NCBI RefSeq assembly: GCF_019880405.1
Contig: NZ_CP082269.1
Coordinates: 3,038,001 to 3,102,000, forward strand
DNA from: Enterobacter sp. C2
GTDB taxonomy: Bacteria > Pseudomonadota > Gammaproteobacteria > Enterobacterales > Enterobacteriaceae
Length of the DNA: 64,000 nucleotides
Reading direction: 5' to 3'
In this document: piece after piece, positions 29,755-40,266 of the stretch
Layout of the letters: every line of letters begins with the position of its first letter
How positions within the stretch are numbered: the stretch's first letter is position 1
Program-made: the position numbers and the translations under genes
Notes under the pieces: generated by a model
Seen by the model: the letters and a program-made list of their open reading frames with translations, nothing else
What the model was told of the DNA's origin: nothing
Database searches by the model: none

Positions 29755-32094
29755 CTACAAAACCCGAAAAAGCACCGTCGCGGTCTGTCCTACCCCGTCC
29801 ATCACCACCAGCTGATACTCCCCTTGCTTCTCAAGACGCAGGCTTAACGCTCGCCCATGATCGTCTAACGGCTCACCGTTTATAAACCACCAGCGCGCTC
29901 CCTCCCCGCCCGTCGCCTGTAGCGGCAGGGAGACGTACGCCTCACCGGGCAGGCGCTTCACTACGGCCCCCTCTCTTACGCCGGTAAGCAGCAGCGGAGG
30001 GGGATACTCCTGCTGACGCGGTGGGCAGGAGACCGAAGGCGCAGGCAGGCGGGCGGCGCGGCGCTCGCTGGCAGGCAGCCACGGCTCTAGCGGCAGAGGC
30101 CACACGACCTGGGTTTGCTGCCGAGCATCCGGGCAATCCGCCGCCACGCGTTGACCCTGCGCATTAAGCCAGACCGGGAAGCGGATCCCGCGGATCCCCT
30201 CCTGCTGCGGCAGTAAAAGCGTGGGCGGCTCGCTCTTGTCCAGCAGCCAGGTCGCGAGACGGCGGCGACAGTTGCTATCCCCGGCAGGCAGGCTCTGACC
30301 GCCGGGCCAGCAGATAACGCCCCGGCTAACCGACTCCGGACGCGGATCGCGCGGCTGGCGGGCAACGTCCAGCGCCGAGCGAGCCTGCAGCATTGTGTTA
30401 ACCTGGTTAAGCAGTGGTATGGCACTGGCAAAGCCAAACTGTCCGGCAACCGGCGTGCCGTCGGGCCGCCCGGTCCAGATGCCAATCACGTAGCGGGCGT
30501 TTATCCCCACCGCCCACGCGTCGCGATAGCCATAGCTGGTACCGGTTTTCCACGCCAGGGGAACAACCTGGCCCAGATCGGCATCGGGAAGCGGCTGCGC
30601 CTGAGAGGCAAGAATACGACGGATAATCCACGCGGCTCCCGGCGACATTAGCGGTCGCTCCACAAGCGGATCGTTCGGCTGCAGACGTAAGTACCCCGCC
30701 TTGCCGTGGCGGGCAAAGGCGCTGTAGGCGGCAGTGATATCGGCCAGCGTCGCGCCTGCCCCGCCGAGGATCAGCGACAGGTTCGGCTCGGCTCCGGCGG
30801 GCAGGGTCAGCGGTAACCCGGCGTTGCGCAGGCGGGCGGCGAACCGCTTCGGGCCATAAGCCTCCAGCACCTGCACCGCAGGCAGATTAAGCGAACGGAC
30901 CAGCGCCTCGCTCATGCTAACCGGACCGTGAAAGCCGCTGTCAAAGTTGCCGGGACGGTAATCCTCCGCCAGCCGGGGGACGTCCTGTAACAGCGATGCC
31001 GGATGGATCAGCCCCTCGTCCATCGCCAGCCCATAAACAAAGGGCTTGAGCACCGATCCAGGGGATCGGATGGCGGTGACCATATCCACATGGCTGAAGC
31101 GGGTGTCGTCGTTGATATCCACCGAGCCAACCCAGCCGCGCACCTTCATGGTGGTGTGATCGACAACGATCATTGCCAGCGAGCTGCGCGGCGGCAGCTG
31201 CGGTTTAACGTTAAGGGCCAGTGACTCCAGCTGGCGTTGCAGCGAGGCGTCGAGGGTAGTGATAATTTTGCTCTGCTTATCCCGGCCCGCTACACGCCGG
31301 GCAAAGAGTGGGGCAAGCTGCGGCATCTGCCGGGGTGCAAGCCACACCGGCTCCTCGCGGGACTCACGCACCTGCTGCGCTGACCAGACCTGCTGCGATG
31401 CCATGCGCTCCAGCACCTTATCCCGTGCCGCCTGCGCCCGCTCGGGCCAGCGATCCGGGCGCAGACGGCTCGGCGCCTGAGGCAGCACCGCCAGCAGCGC
31501 GGCCTCGGCGTAGCTCAGCTGCGCCGGAGACTTACCGAGGTAGGCCCAGCTAGCCGCGCCAACCCCCTGCAAGGTGCCGCCGAAGGGGGCACGATTGAGA
31601 TAGAGGGTCAGAATCTCGCGCTTGGAGAGATGCCACTCCAGCTGCATCGCGCGCCACAGCTGGCGCACCTTGCCGCCGAAAGTGCGCGGATGGGGATCGA
31701 GCAGTCGTGCAACCTGCATAGTGAGAGTACTGCCGCCAGAAACCACCCGGGCCGAGCGCAGATCCTGCCAGGCGGCGCGGGCGATCGCCAGCGGGTTAAC
31801 CCCAGGATGCGACCAGAACCAGCGATCCTCATACTGGATCAGCGCTTGCAAATAGCGCGGCGACACCTCTTCAATGGTCACCGGATAGCGCCAGATGCCG
31901 CCGGCGTCAGCAAATCGCCACAGCGGCGTGCCATCTTCAGCCACCACCACCCGCGCCGGGTTGACCTCGGCGAGGGGCAGAGGCCAGATCCGATCCGCAA
32001 GCAGCAGCGCAATAAGCAGAGTAACCAGCGCCCCCGGCAGCAACAGCCAGCGGGAGCGCCCTATACGACCACGTTTCACGCTATGGCCGGACAA
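29755..32094 (-). CDS. pbpC: Penicillin-binding protein 1C
   Basis: Bifunctional peptidoglycan synthase. A signal anchor (residues about 15-35) is followed by a family 51 glycosyltransferase domain (QYEDRWFWSHPGVNP, GGSTLTMQVARLL) and a transpeptidase domain with the SxxK motif SPGSVLKPFVYG and KTGTSYGYRDAW. A C-terminal BiPBP_C domain follows. 779 aa against 770 in E. coli. The frame starts with TTG inside yfhM (14-bp overlap); GTG at 32079 is an equally plausible start, close to the E. coli N-terminus. Confidence 0.93.
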   Translation of the reverse strand: MSGHSVKRGRIGRSRWLLLPGALVTLLIALLLADRIWPLPLAEVNPARVVVAEDGTPLWRFADAGGIWRYPVTIEEVSPRYLQALIQYEDRWFWSHPGVNPLAIARAAWQDLRSARVVSGGSTLTMQVARLLDPHPRTFGGKVRQLWRAMQLEWHLSKREILTLYLNRAPFGGTLQGVGAASWAYLGKSPAQLSYAEAALLAVLPQAPSRLRPDRWPERAQAARDKVLERMASQQVWSAQQVRESREEPVWLAPRQMPQLAPLFARRVAGRDKQSKIITTLDASLQRQLESLALNVKPQLPPRSSLAMIVVDHTTMKVRGWVGSVDINDDTRFSHVDMVTAIRSPGSVLKPFVYGLAMDEGLIHPASLLQDVPRLAEDYRPGNFDSGFHGPVSMSEALVRSLNLPAVQVLEAYGPKRFAARLRNAGLPLTLPAGAEPNLSLILGGAGATLADITAAYSAFARHGKAGYLRLQPNDPLVERPLMSPGAAWIIRRILASQAQPLPDADLGQVVPLAWKTGTSYGYRDAWAVGINARYVIGIWTGRPDGTPVAGQFGFASAIPLLNQVNTMLQARSALDVARQPRDPRPESVSRGVICWPGGQSLPAGDSNCRRRLATWLLDKSEPPTLLLPQQEGIRGIRFPVWLNAQGQRVAADCPDARQQTQVVWPLPLEPWLPASERRAARLPAPSVSCPPRQQEYPPPLLLTGVREGAVVKRLPGEAYVSLPLQATGGEGARWWFINGEPLDDHGRALSLRLEKQGEYQLVVMDGVGQTATVLFRVL

Positions 32095-35000
32095 TCAGCG
32101 GGCCGCTTGCTTCGCCCGTTGCCCGCCACTGGGGTACGTACATCGACTCGACCTGCGGCATCGGTACCTGATAGCTTCCCGGCGTAACGGCGCGGGCCAG
32201 ATAGACCAGCGTCACCGGCTGCCCCTCGTTTACCGCTACCGCTGCCACAAAGCGATCGTCCCGGAACTCCATATGCTGGATATCCGCCTGCTGCATCTGG
32301 TTAAGCAGGTTCTGCACCTCGCTGGCGCTCTCCTGCAGGCTGGCGCTGCTGCTGGCCAGGTTCTGATTCTCCAGCTCCAGTCCGGCAGGCAGCAGATCAA
32401 CCACCAGCGCATCCGGCACGCTCTGGCTGGCCTTCACCTCCAGCCAGACCAGCACCAGCTCGCCGCTCTTCAGCGCCGACAACGATTTGCTCTTGCCGTC
32501 GGTGCCGAGGATCTGCCGTTCGATGTGCAATACGTTCGATGACGGCGATGGCGCATACTGCGCATAGCCGCTGGTATCGAGACGCAGCCAGAGCGGTGCG
32601 CTGCCGGTGTTGGTTACCTGCAGCGCCGCGAGCGCATCCGCCGTCAGCGGCAGCGTCCGGGCACGGTCGCCGCTTAGCGCCTCCCCTGCGAGGGAGGTTT
32701 GGGCCTGCCAGTTACCCGGGCTTGCCGCCAGAGTTCTGCCCGCCAGGAAGAGCGCGTTGCTCTCCTGGGTCGAGAGCCAGCGCTGGCCAAATGCCTGTGC
32801 GGAGAGCGTGTGCAGCAGACGGTTTTGCTCATTTGGCAGCAGGTTGTTCTCCTGCAACAGAGAGAGCATCAGAGCGTTATCTCGGATGGCGCTGCCATAG
32901 TCTGCCAGCCAGCGGGTATCATCCTGACGCGGCGTTTTTAACCCCAGCGCCACAGCCTGATCGCCTCGCTCCCCGTCGCCCATCAGCTTCAGAGCAATGC
33001 CCACCTGCACCAGAGGCAGTCCTGACGCCGCCTGGTCATGACGCTGCCAGATCTCACGCAGCGCGCCCAGCGGCGCTTTCTGCTGCTGGGCCAGCACCAG
33101 CCCGGCGTAGGCCTGCACGGCAAACTTACTTGCCTGGTCGTTGTCGCTGTAGCGGATCGCCATCATGCCCGGATCCTGCAGATAGCGCAGAAGGCGATTG
33201 TTGGCCTGGGTCAGCGCCTCAGCGGGCACGCTGTAGCCCTGCTGACCGGCGCGGACCAGGAAGTCGGTAACATAGGCAGTAAGCCAGTACTCTTCCGGGC
33301 CGTCCTTATCCCAGAGCGCAAACCCACCGTCGTCGCGCTGCATCTGCAGCAGACGCGAGATACCCGTCTCTACCGCGGCACGGCGTTTCTCATCGCTGTC
33401 ACCGGCAATGCCCAGCGCCTTAAGCTGTGCGGCATTGGTATAGAGGGATGGGAAGAGGCCGCTGGCGGTCTGCTCCAGGCAGCCGTAAGGATAGGCCTTC
33501 AGCTCGCGGATATAGCGCGCCAGGTTCAGCGGGGGTTTGCCGCTCAGCAGCAGCTGCCCTTGCAGCGTGGCGGGCGCGAACCCTGCCAGCAGATCGGCAG
33601 GCGCAGTCCAGCTCTGACCTGGAGCCAGCATCGTCCCGGTGTTGACCGTCTGTGCAGGCCAGGCGGGACGCACGCCGATCTTCCACTGTTTGTGCTGCGG
33701 AGCGAAGGTTTCGCCAGGCAGCGTCAGGCCGTTAATCTGAGCGCTGATTTCGCCGTCGCCAAAGCCATCCCGGGCGGTGATGGGTATAAAGATTGTGGTC
33801 CGCGCCTGAGGGGCAAGGCTCACTGGAGTGGGCTGCTGACTTTGCAGCTCCACCAGACCGCTGGCAGAGAGCGCAACGTTCAGGGTTTGCGGGCTGTCGG
33901 TCAGGTTGGTGATATCCAACGCCAGCCGGGTACTGTCGCCGCTGGCAAGGAAGCGCGGCGTATTCAGCTCGGCGATCAGCGGCGCGGCCACCACCACCTT
34001 GCTTTCAGCGCTGCCGAACTCATCCTCGCTCCAGGCCTGGGCCATCACCCGCAGCTCGCCGTTGAAATCACCGATCGGTAACGTCACCGTGCCTTCGCCG
34101 TGCTCATCCAGCGTCACCGGCTGCGCCTGCTGGGCGATGATATTGACGTGATTCACCGGCGGCTTCCCGCCCCGGTTCAGCTCGTCGCCGTCACCACCAA
34201 AGCGCAGCGTGGCTGCCCGGCCCTGGCCTTCAATCACCTGGCCGTAGATATCATAGATATCGGCCCCGTAGCGCTTCTGACCAAAGAAGGATTTCCACGG
34301 ATCCGGCGTGACGTAGTCGGTAATATTGAGCACGCCGCTGTCGACCGCTGAGAGCAGCACGTTCACCTTTTTCGGCATCTCGCCTGCATTTACGCTGGCC
34401 TTGACCTTAACGATCAGCGTCTGGTCAGGCCGCATCTTCTGCGGACCGTCAAGGCTTATCGCCAGACGGCGACCCTCATCGCCAAGCGGCAAGTGCAGCA
34501 GGCCAACCGCGCGCTTCGGCGTGGCGGCGCGGGACTTATCGCCGGGACGCACCACCAGCGTGCTGAGGTAGAGATCGTGGCGCTGCCAGGCTTTATCCAC
34601 CGGGATAGCCAGATCCAGCCCCTCGGCCGGGACGTCGATCTCCTGCCACCACAGCGGACCATCGCTGGACTCGACCATCGCATAGCCCTTACCGGCAGCG
34701 GGGGCAGCAATATGCAGCTTGATGATATCGCCCGGCTGATAGGCGGGCTTATCGAGCTTCAGGGTGACGCGGTCAGGACGCGCCGCATCCGCCCCGTCGT
34801 TATTATCCTGCCAGCTGTAACCTGCCCAGAAGCGCACGCTGCTGACGGTCTCATCCGGCGCTTTCACCTCAAGGCGGTAGGAGCCCCACTCTACGGGGAA
34901 GCTGACTTTACCAGTCTCATCCGCCGCCAGGTTGAGAGACTGCTCGCCCTCCACCAGATCCTTTTGATCGAACTGGGACTGCCAGCCGTCGCTCTCGGAC

Positions 35001-37030
35001 CAGTTCCAGTAGTAGTCGCGACGCTCGCGGATCAGCCGCACCTGCAGATCGTTTACCGCTTTTTTCACGCCGTTGGCATCAACGTAGACAATGTCAAAGC
35101 CGGCCTGACCGTTCTCGTCAACCGTAGGCCGGTCAACGGTGGTATCGGTGCGGTAGTCATAGACTGATTTAGCCGCAAACTGCGGACGAATGCCCGGCAG
35201 CGCGGCGGCGGGCCAGATGGCCTGCTCGGCACGACGGGTCACCGGACGGCCGCCGGACTCCAGCAGGCTGGCCTGAAGGATCAGCTGCAACGGCGAATGG
35301 GCCTCCTGCCACTGGCTATCAGTTGTCACCTCGCCGTGGCCTTTCTCGTCCAGCGTTACCTGTACCTCATCGAGGCTACGAGAGAGATTCTCCTCAGCAA
35401 TATTACCGAACTGGAAGCCCGGCAGTGCGGCAACGGCCTCCCGTAGCGGGCGCAGGAACAGCTGTCCCTGTAGCGTATTGCCGTTGGCAGGTGCACCGTA
35501 GAGATAACGTCCCGTGACGTCGAAGCTGACGCTGTCGGCCATCGCCAGCGGCGCTTTTTGCGCAGTCAGGTTGAGCGCCATGCGCTCCGGCATAAAGTCT
35601 TCCACCTGGAAGCGCCACTGCGGGCTCTGGTTATCCCCGGTATTGGCGCGAACGTGCCACATGCCGGTTGGCGCACCGGCGTCCAGCGAGTAGGTGAACT
35701 GGTAGAGCCCCCCTTCCTGCGGCTGGCTGACAACCGTGCGCACCACCTGGCCATCCGGCTTCACCACCTCGAGCTTCACCGGCTGGGCAGGGAGCGGCTT
35801 CCCGTCCCGGTCGCGCAGCAATGCGTTAAGGATCACCGTTTCGCCGGGGCGATAGAGATCGCGTGGACCAAACATAAACAGCTGCTTGCTGTAGCCCGGC
35901 TCGCCAGCAATGGCGAACTCGGCCAGATCCAGCGCCGGCAGGGTTAAGTCGAGCAGCGTGGTTTCGCCATCTTTGCGCGCCAGCAGCAGGGCAGCCTCTT
36001 TGTCGGTGTTCAACACCGCATGGCCTTTGGCGTCGCTGGTGGCCTGGGCCAGGGTCTGCCCCTTCTCATTGAGCAGGGTGACCTCAACGCCCTCACCCGC
36101 CGCGCCGTTCTCAAGGCCCTGGGTAAAGACATCCAGCTGGTTATGGTAGCGATGCACCGATAGGCCGATATTGCTCAGGGTAAACAGCGTGGCGGCATTG
36201 CTGTAGCTGTAGTGCCCGGCCTGATTCATGACGGCGATATAGACCCCCGCCTGCTGGAGCGGTTTGATCTCGGCCAGCGGCAGGAGCAGCTTCTCGCGGG
36301 TATTACGCGCGGGGTTAAGGTCGAAACGCCCGGTATAGACCAGATCCGCCATCTTCAGCAGCGTATCGGACTCCCAGTTAGTGAGCGAGTTGCGGTACTC
36401 CCACTGGCTGACAAAGGATGTCAGCGACTCGGGCTTCACGCGATAGAAGTTAACGTCGACATTATTGACGTTGAGCGCCATCACCGGCAGCCCCTCTACT
36501 ACCTTTCCTGGCAGCAGCGAGCCCCGGCTGGCAAAGCCGACGCTCGGCTCCACGTCGCGGGTGGTAATGGTTTTTTCGAAACTGCTACCGAAGGTCGCCT
36601 TGTTCAGCGCCACCAGCCCGCTATCAACGGAGACAATCAGCTCCCGGTTCGGCTCAAGATGACGGAAGCGCAGCTCTTTCAGGTTTGGGGCTAGCTCCCA
36701 CGCCCCGTCCAGCTTGCCGCTCTTCTTATCGACAAGATGCACCGTCCGGGAGAAGTCCTGATCGGGATCGAGGGGGATGTTGAAGGCCAGCACCAGGGTG
36801 GCTGCGCCATCAAGCTGCACCTCCGAGGCATCCTGCAGGGTCAGGGATTTACCTGCGCTCTGGGCAGCAAGCTTCTCCCGCTGGGCGCTGTCGACTTTAG
36901 CCACCGGCTTTGGGTCAGCATCCGCGGCTTTGGTGACCGCCGCCTGGGGGGCGCTGCTGTTATCACAGCCCGCTAAAAAAGAGGTGGCGACCAGCGCCAT
37001 CGCAAGCGCAGTAAAACGTAACGGTTTCAT
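32081..37030 (-). CDS. yfhM: Bacterial alpha-2-macroglobulin lipoprotein (YfhM)
   Basis: A 1649-aa periplasmic protease trap. The lipobox LAGCD has aspartate at +2, the inner-membrane retention signal. Repeated macroglobulin-like beta domains are followed by the thioester motif CLEQ (GCLEQTASGLFPS near residue 1187) and a complement-like alpha-helical domain. It overlaps pbpC, so protease defence and cell-wall repair are coupled, as in E. coli. The gene is G+C-rich like its neighbours. Confidence 0.96.
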   Translation of the reverse strand: MKPLRFTALAMALVATSFLAGCDNSSAPQAAVTKAADADPKPVAKVDSAQREKLAAQSAGKSLTLQDASEVQLDGAATLVLAFNIPLDPDQDFSRTVHLVDKKSGKLDGAWELAPNLKELRFRHLEPNRELIVSVDSGLVALNKATFGSSFEKTITTRDVEPSVGFASRGSLLPGKVVEGLPVMALNVNNVDVNFYRVKPESLTSFVSQWEYRNSLTNWESDTLLKMADLVYTGRFDLNPARNTREKLLLPLAEIKPLQQAGVYIAVMNQAGHYSYSNAATLFTLSNIGLSVHRYHNQLDVFTQGLENGAAGEGVEVTLLNEKGQTLAQATSDAKGHAVLNTDKEAALLLARKDGETTLLDLTLPALDLAEFAIAGEPGYSKQLFMFGPRDLYRPGETVILNALLRDRDGKPLPAQPVKLEVVKPDGQVVRTVVSQPQEGGLYQFTYSLDAGAPTGMWHVRANTGDNQSPQWRFQVEDFMPERMALNLTAQKAPLAMADSVSFDVTGRYLYGAPANGNTLQGQLFLRPLREAVAALPGFQFGNIAEENLSRSLDEVQVTLDEKGHGEVTTDSQWQEAHSPLQLILQASLLESGGRPVTRRAEQAIWPAAALPGIRPQFAAKSVYDYRTDTTVDRPTVDENGQAGFDIVYVDANGVKKAVNDLQVRLIRERRDYYWNWSESDGWQSQFDQKDLVEGEQSLNLAADETGKVSFPVEWGSYRLEVKAPDETVSSVRFWAGYSWQDNNDGADAARPDRVTLKLDKPAYQPGDIIKLHIAAPAAGKGYAMVESSDGPLWWQEIDVPAEGLDLAIPVDKAWQRHDLYLSTLVVRPGDKSRAATPKRAVGLLHLPLGDEGRRLAISLDGPQKMRPDQTLIVKVKASVNAGEMPKKVNVLLSAVDSGVLNITDYVTPDPWKSFFGQKRYGADIYDIYGQVIEGQGRAATLRFGGDGDELNRGGKPPVNHVNIIAQQAQPVTLDEHGEGTVTLPIGDFNGELRVMAQAWSEDEFGSAESKVVVAAPLIAELNTPRFLASGDSTRLALDITNLTDSPQTLNVALSASGLVELQSQQPTPVSLAPQARTTIFIPITARDGFGDGEISAQINGLTLPGETFAPQHKQWKIGVRPAWPAQTVNTGTMLAPGQSWTAPADLLAGFAPATLQGQLLLSGKPPLNLARYIRELKAYPYGCLEQTASGLFPSLYTNAAQLKALGIAGDSDEKRRAAVETGISRLLQMQRDDGGFALWDKDGPEEYWLTAYVTDFLVRAGQQGYSVPAEALTQANNRLLRYLQDPGMMAIRYSDNDQASKFAVQAYAGLVLAQQQKAPLGALREIWQRHDQAASGLPLVQVGIALKLMGDGERGDQAVALGLKTPRQDDTRWLADYGSAIRDNALMLSLLQENNLLPNEQNRLLHTLSAQAFGQRWLSTQESNALFLAGRTLAASPGNWQAQTSLAGEALSGDRARTLPLTADALAALQVTNTGSAPLWLRLDTSGYAQYAPSPSSNVLHIERQILGTDGKSKSLSALKSGELVLVWLEVKASQSVPDALVVDLLPAGLELENQNLASSSASLQESASEVQNLLNQMQQADIQHMEFRDDRFVAAVAVNEGQPVTLVYLARAVTPGSYQVPMPQVESMYVPQWRATGEASGPLIVRP

Positions 37031-37161
37031 TCCTTTATCCCTGCCGTTGATCGAGAGTCAGCCATAGTATGCGCCAGTTTTTGCACCAGCCAAACACTAG
37101 CCAAAAGAGAATGAAAACTTTGGAAAGCGGCTCGCAATCTTTGCTTGACGGCAGACGCAAC

Positions 37162-37177
37162 TGTTACGTCGATCACA
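37162..37177. promoter_or_regulatory. Candidate CRP site upstream of the PTS gene
   Basis: TGTTA-N6-TCACA differs from the CRP consensus TGTGA-N6-TCACA at one strongly conserved position pair. It lies 135 bp upstream of the PTS start, a plausible place for catabolite control of a sugar PTS. No -35/-10 was fixed, so spacing cannot be judged. Confidence 0.45.
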
Positions 37178-37183
37178 CCCCAT

Positions 37184-37201
37184 AACGTTACATGTTACGT
37201 T
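37184..37201. promoter_or_regulatory. 18-bp near-palindrome, candidate operator of the PTS operon
   Basis: AACGTTACATGTTACGTT is symmetrical except for one mismatched pair. A related run, TAACGTTAC followed by GTTA, recurs at 37259-37274 close to the start codon. The RpiR regulator encoded after sseA is the obvious candidate to bind them; this is inference. Confidence 0.5.
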
Positions 37202-37311
37202 GGCCGTCATTTGTTTTTAAAACAAGAAGATAGCTGGCATGAAACCGCCTGGCACTGCTAACGTTACTCTGTTATCGCACCTCTGTGCGCGGTTCATAAT
37301 GAGAGACGACG

Positions 37312-38856
37312 ATGAAAAGAGCCGTTAATGCCCTACAAAATTTTGGTAAGTCCCTTTATGGTCCGGTGCTGATTTTACCCATCGTCGGCCTGTTCATTGC
37401 CTTTGGTAATTTGCTGGGCAACGGCAATGTGGCGGAGTACCTGCCCTTCCTCGGTCACCCCTTTATTCAAAGCCTCGGCCAGCTGATGGCGAAATCGGCC
37501 GTGTCGGTGCTGGTTAACCTGGCACTGGTCTTCGCCGTGGGGATCCCTGTGGGTCTGGCGGCTCGCGACAAGGGTTATGCGGCGCTGATCGGGCTGGTTA
37601 CCTTCGTAGTCTTTATCAACGCCATGAACGTCACCCTAAGTTTGCAGGGCGAGCTGGCGGCGGCGGATCAGATGAAGGCCGCCGGTCAGAGCATGGTGCT
37701 GGGCGTTCAGGTGCTGGAGATGGGCGTCTTTGCCGGGATCCTCACCGGCGCGCTCTCGGGCTACCTGTATAACAAATACTCCGGGGTGCAGTTCTCCGGT
37801 GCGATGGCGGTCTACTCCGGTCACTGCTTCGTGGCCATCATTATGCTGCCGGTCTCCATGCTGCTCGGCGTGATCATGAGCGAGCTGTGGCCTTTCGCCC
37901 AGCAGGGCATCAGCACCGCCGCGCTGGCGATTAAGGGTGCAGGGCCGTTTGGCGTGGCGGTCTACGGTTTTCTGGAGCGCATTCTGGTTCCCACCGGCCT
38001 GCATCACCTGGTCTATACCCCGTTCCTCTATACCGAGCTGGGGGGCACGGCGGACGTCTGCGGCCAGACTTACCAGGGCGCACGCAATATCTATTTTGCC
38101 GAGATGGCCTGCCCCTCGGCGCACCAGCTGAGCAGCACCGTGGTATGGGACGCGCGCGGCATCAGTAAAATGTTTGGTCTGCCCGCCGCCGCGCTGGCGA
38201 TGTACATGACCGCTAAACCCGAGCGCAAAGCGGCGGCCAAGGCGATTCTGATCCCCGCGGCGCTTACCTCCCTGCTGGTGGGCGTCACCGAGCCGATTGA
38301 GTTTTCATTCCTCTTCGTCGCCCCGCTGCTGTTTGTGGTTCACGCGGTGCTGACCGGCATTGGCATGATGCTCTTCTACCTGCTTGGGGTTCACGCCATC
38401 GGAGCGAACGGCATTGTTGATTTCATTATCTATAACCTGCCGCTCGGCACCGAAAAATCCAACTGGCCGATGTATATCGTGGTCGGCCTGATTATGTTCG
38501 CCCTTTACTTTGTCATCTTCCGCTTCCTGATCCTGCGCTTCAATATGAAGACGCCGGGGCGCGAGGAGGAAGATCAGGAGACCCGCCTCTACAGCAAGCA
38601 GGAGTATCAGGCGAAGGGTAGCAACGACGGCCTGGGCGAAGCGATTGTCGCCGGGCTGGGCGGGCGCGACAACGTTGAGGTGGTGGATAACTGCTATACC
38701 CGCCTGCGCGTAACGGTGAAAGACGTGGCGATTATCGACGAGCCACGCCTGAAAGCCACCGGCGCGAAGGGGGTGATTAAACAAGGCAATAACGTTCAGG
38801 TGGTCTACGGGCTGCACGTCAAAAAAATGCGAGAGGCCGTTGAGGCGTTTCTTTGA
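37312..38856 (+). CDS. Alpha-glucoside PTS permease, EIICB (AglA/MalX-like)
   Basis: Takes up and phosphorylates a sugar. Residues 1-415 are an EIIC domain of the glucose/maltose class with about 10 spans (EPIEFSFLFVAPLLF is typical), and 435-514 are an EIIB domain with the phosphorylated cysteine in VDNCYTRLRV. There is no EIIA domain, so the general EIIA-Glc (Crr) should supply phosphate. Next to a GH4 phospho-glucosidase, it parallels Klebsiella aglAB (sucrose isomers and other alpha-glucosides). Confidence 0.88.
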   Translation: MKRAVNALQNFGKSLYGPVLILPIVGLFIAFGNLLGNGNVAEYLPFLGHPFIQSLGQLMAKSAVSVLVNLALVFAVGIPVGLAARDKGYAALIGLVTFVVFINAMNVTLSLQGELAAADQMKAAGQSMVLGVQVLEMGVFAGILTGALSGYLYNKYSGVQFSGAMAVYSGHCFVAIIMLPVSMLLGVIMSELWPFAQQGISTAALAIKGAGPFGVAVYGFLERILVPTGLHHLVYTPFLYTELGGTADVCGQTYQGARNIYFAEMACPSAHQLSSTVVWDARGISKMFGLPAAALAMYMTAKPERKAAAKAILIPAALTSLLVGVTEPIEFSFLFVAPLLFVVHAVLTGIGMMLFYLLGVHAIGANGIVDFIIYNLPLGTEKSNWPMYIVVGLIMFALYFVIFRFLILRFNMKTPGREEEDQETRLYSKQEYQAKGSNDGLGEAIVAGLGGRDNVEVVDNCYTRLRVTVKDVAIIDEPRLKATGAKGVIKQGNNVQVVYGLHVKKMREAVEAFL

Positions 38857-38867
38857 AGGAGGCACAC

Positions 38868-40229
38868 ATGCTTACCCCCCCATTTATTCTCTCCATCGCC
38901 GGCGGCGGCAGCACCTATACGCCGGGCATCGTCAAAAGCCTGATGGTGCGGCTGGAGGATTTCCCCCTGGCGGAGATCCGCCTCTATGATATCGATGAGG
39001 CACGCCAGCGTACGCTGGCTCCGGTGGTAGAGAAGGTGATCCGTGACCACAGCGACACGATTAAATTTACCGTCACCAGCGATGCCGAAACCGCCTTCAG
39101 CGGAGCACACTTCATCTTTGCCCAGATGCGCGTCGGCCAGTACAAAATGCGCGAGCAGGATGAGAAGATCCCTCTGCGCCATGGCGTAGTAGGCCAGGAG
39201 ACCTGCGGTCCAGGCGGCCTGGCTTACGGTCTGCGCACTATCCTGCCGATGGTCGAGCTTATCGACCTGGTGGAGCAATATGCGGATAAAAAGGCGTGGA
39301 TCGTGAACTACTCCAACCCCGCGGCGATTGTGGCCGAAGGGGTACGTCGCCTACGTCCTGACGCGCGGGTGCTGAATATCTGTGATATGCCAGTGGCGGC
39401 GATGCGTAACATCGGCGCTATTCTGGGGGTCGATCGCCACAAATTACAGGTGGACTACTTTGGCCTGAACCACTTCGGTTGGTTTACCCGTATCCTGGTG
39501 GACGGTGAAGACCGCCTGCCCGAGGTGCGTCGTCACGTGGCGCAGTTTGGTCTGCTAACGGAGGACGCCTCGAAGACCGATCCGCAGCACGCCGATCCCT
39601 CCTGGGTGAAGACCTGGCGCAACATTAAGCCGATCATGGATCACTTCCCGGACTATCTGCCGAACCCCTATTTGCAATATTACCTGATGCCGAACCAGAT
39701 TGTTGAGCACCAGGATCCGCACCTGACTCGCGCCAACGAGGTGATGAACGGTCGCGAGAAGAAACTGTTTGCCGCCGCCGAAGAGTACCAGCGCACCGGG
39801 ATCCTGCCGGATGCCTTCCACGTTGGTGTCCACGGGGCGTTTATCGTCGATGTCGCCTGCTCGCTGGCCTTCGACCTGCGCCAGCGCCATCTGGTGATTG
39901 TCGAAAACAAGGGAGCAATCGCTAACCTGCCCTATGACGCCATGGTTGAGGTGCCAGCCTACATTACCGCCAACGGGCCTGAGCCGGTGCGCATGGGCGC
40001 GGTGCCGCTGTTCCACCAGACCCTGCTGATGCAGCAGCTGGCCTCTGAGCAACTGCTGGTGGAGGCAACCATTGAGGGTAGCTATGAGAAAGCCCTTCAG
40101 GCCTTTACGCTGAACCGTACTGTGCCCACGATGCAGCATGCGAAAGCGATCCTCGACGATATGATCGAGGCCAACCGTGACTACTGGCCACAGTTGCAAA
40201 AAGCCTGGCAGGACGGAGAATCTATATAA
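38868..40229 (+). CDS. GH4 6-phospho-alpha-glucosidase (AglB-like)
   Basis: Hydrolyses the 6-phosphorylated disaccharide made by the PTS. N-terminal NAD-binding fold (FILSIAGGGSTYTPGIVKSL), QMRVGQYKMREQDEKIPL, the metal-binding cysteine in LNICDMPVAA near residue 170, and NHFGWFTRIL are typical of glycosidase family 4, which needs NAD and Mn2+. I chose the ATG at 38868 because AAGGAGG lies 6 bp before it; it starts 11 bp after the PTS stop. 453 aa. Substrate specificity (alpha versus beta) is inferred. Confidence 0.88.
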   Translation: MLTPPFILSIAGGGSTYTPGIVKSLMVRLEDFPLAEIRLYDIDEARQRTLAPVVEKVIRDHSDTIKFTVTSDAETAFSGAHFIFAQMRVGQYKMREQDEKIPLRHGVVGQETCGPGGLAYGLRTILPMVELIDLVEQYADKKAWIVNYSNPAAIVAEGVRRLRPDARVLNICDMPVAAMRNIGAILGVDRHKLQVDYFGLNHFGWFTRILVDGEDRLPEVRRHVAQFGLLTEDASKTDPQHADPSWVKTWRNIKPIMDHFPDYLPNPYLQYYLMPNQIVEHQDPHLTRANEVMNGREKKLFAAAEEYQRTGILPDAFHVGVHGAFIVDVACSLAFDLRQRHLVIVENKGAIANLPYDAMVEVPAYITANGPEPVRMGAVPLFHQTLLMQQLASEQLLVEATIEGSYEKALQAFTLNRTVPTMQHAKAILDDMIEANRDYWPQLQKAWQDGESI

Positions 40230-40266
40230 ATTTCTGAAGCCTGCTCGCGGCGTTGCGAGGGTAAAC

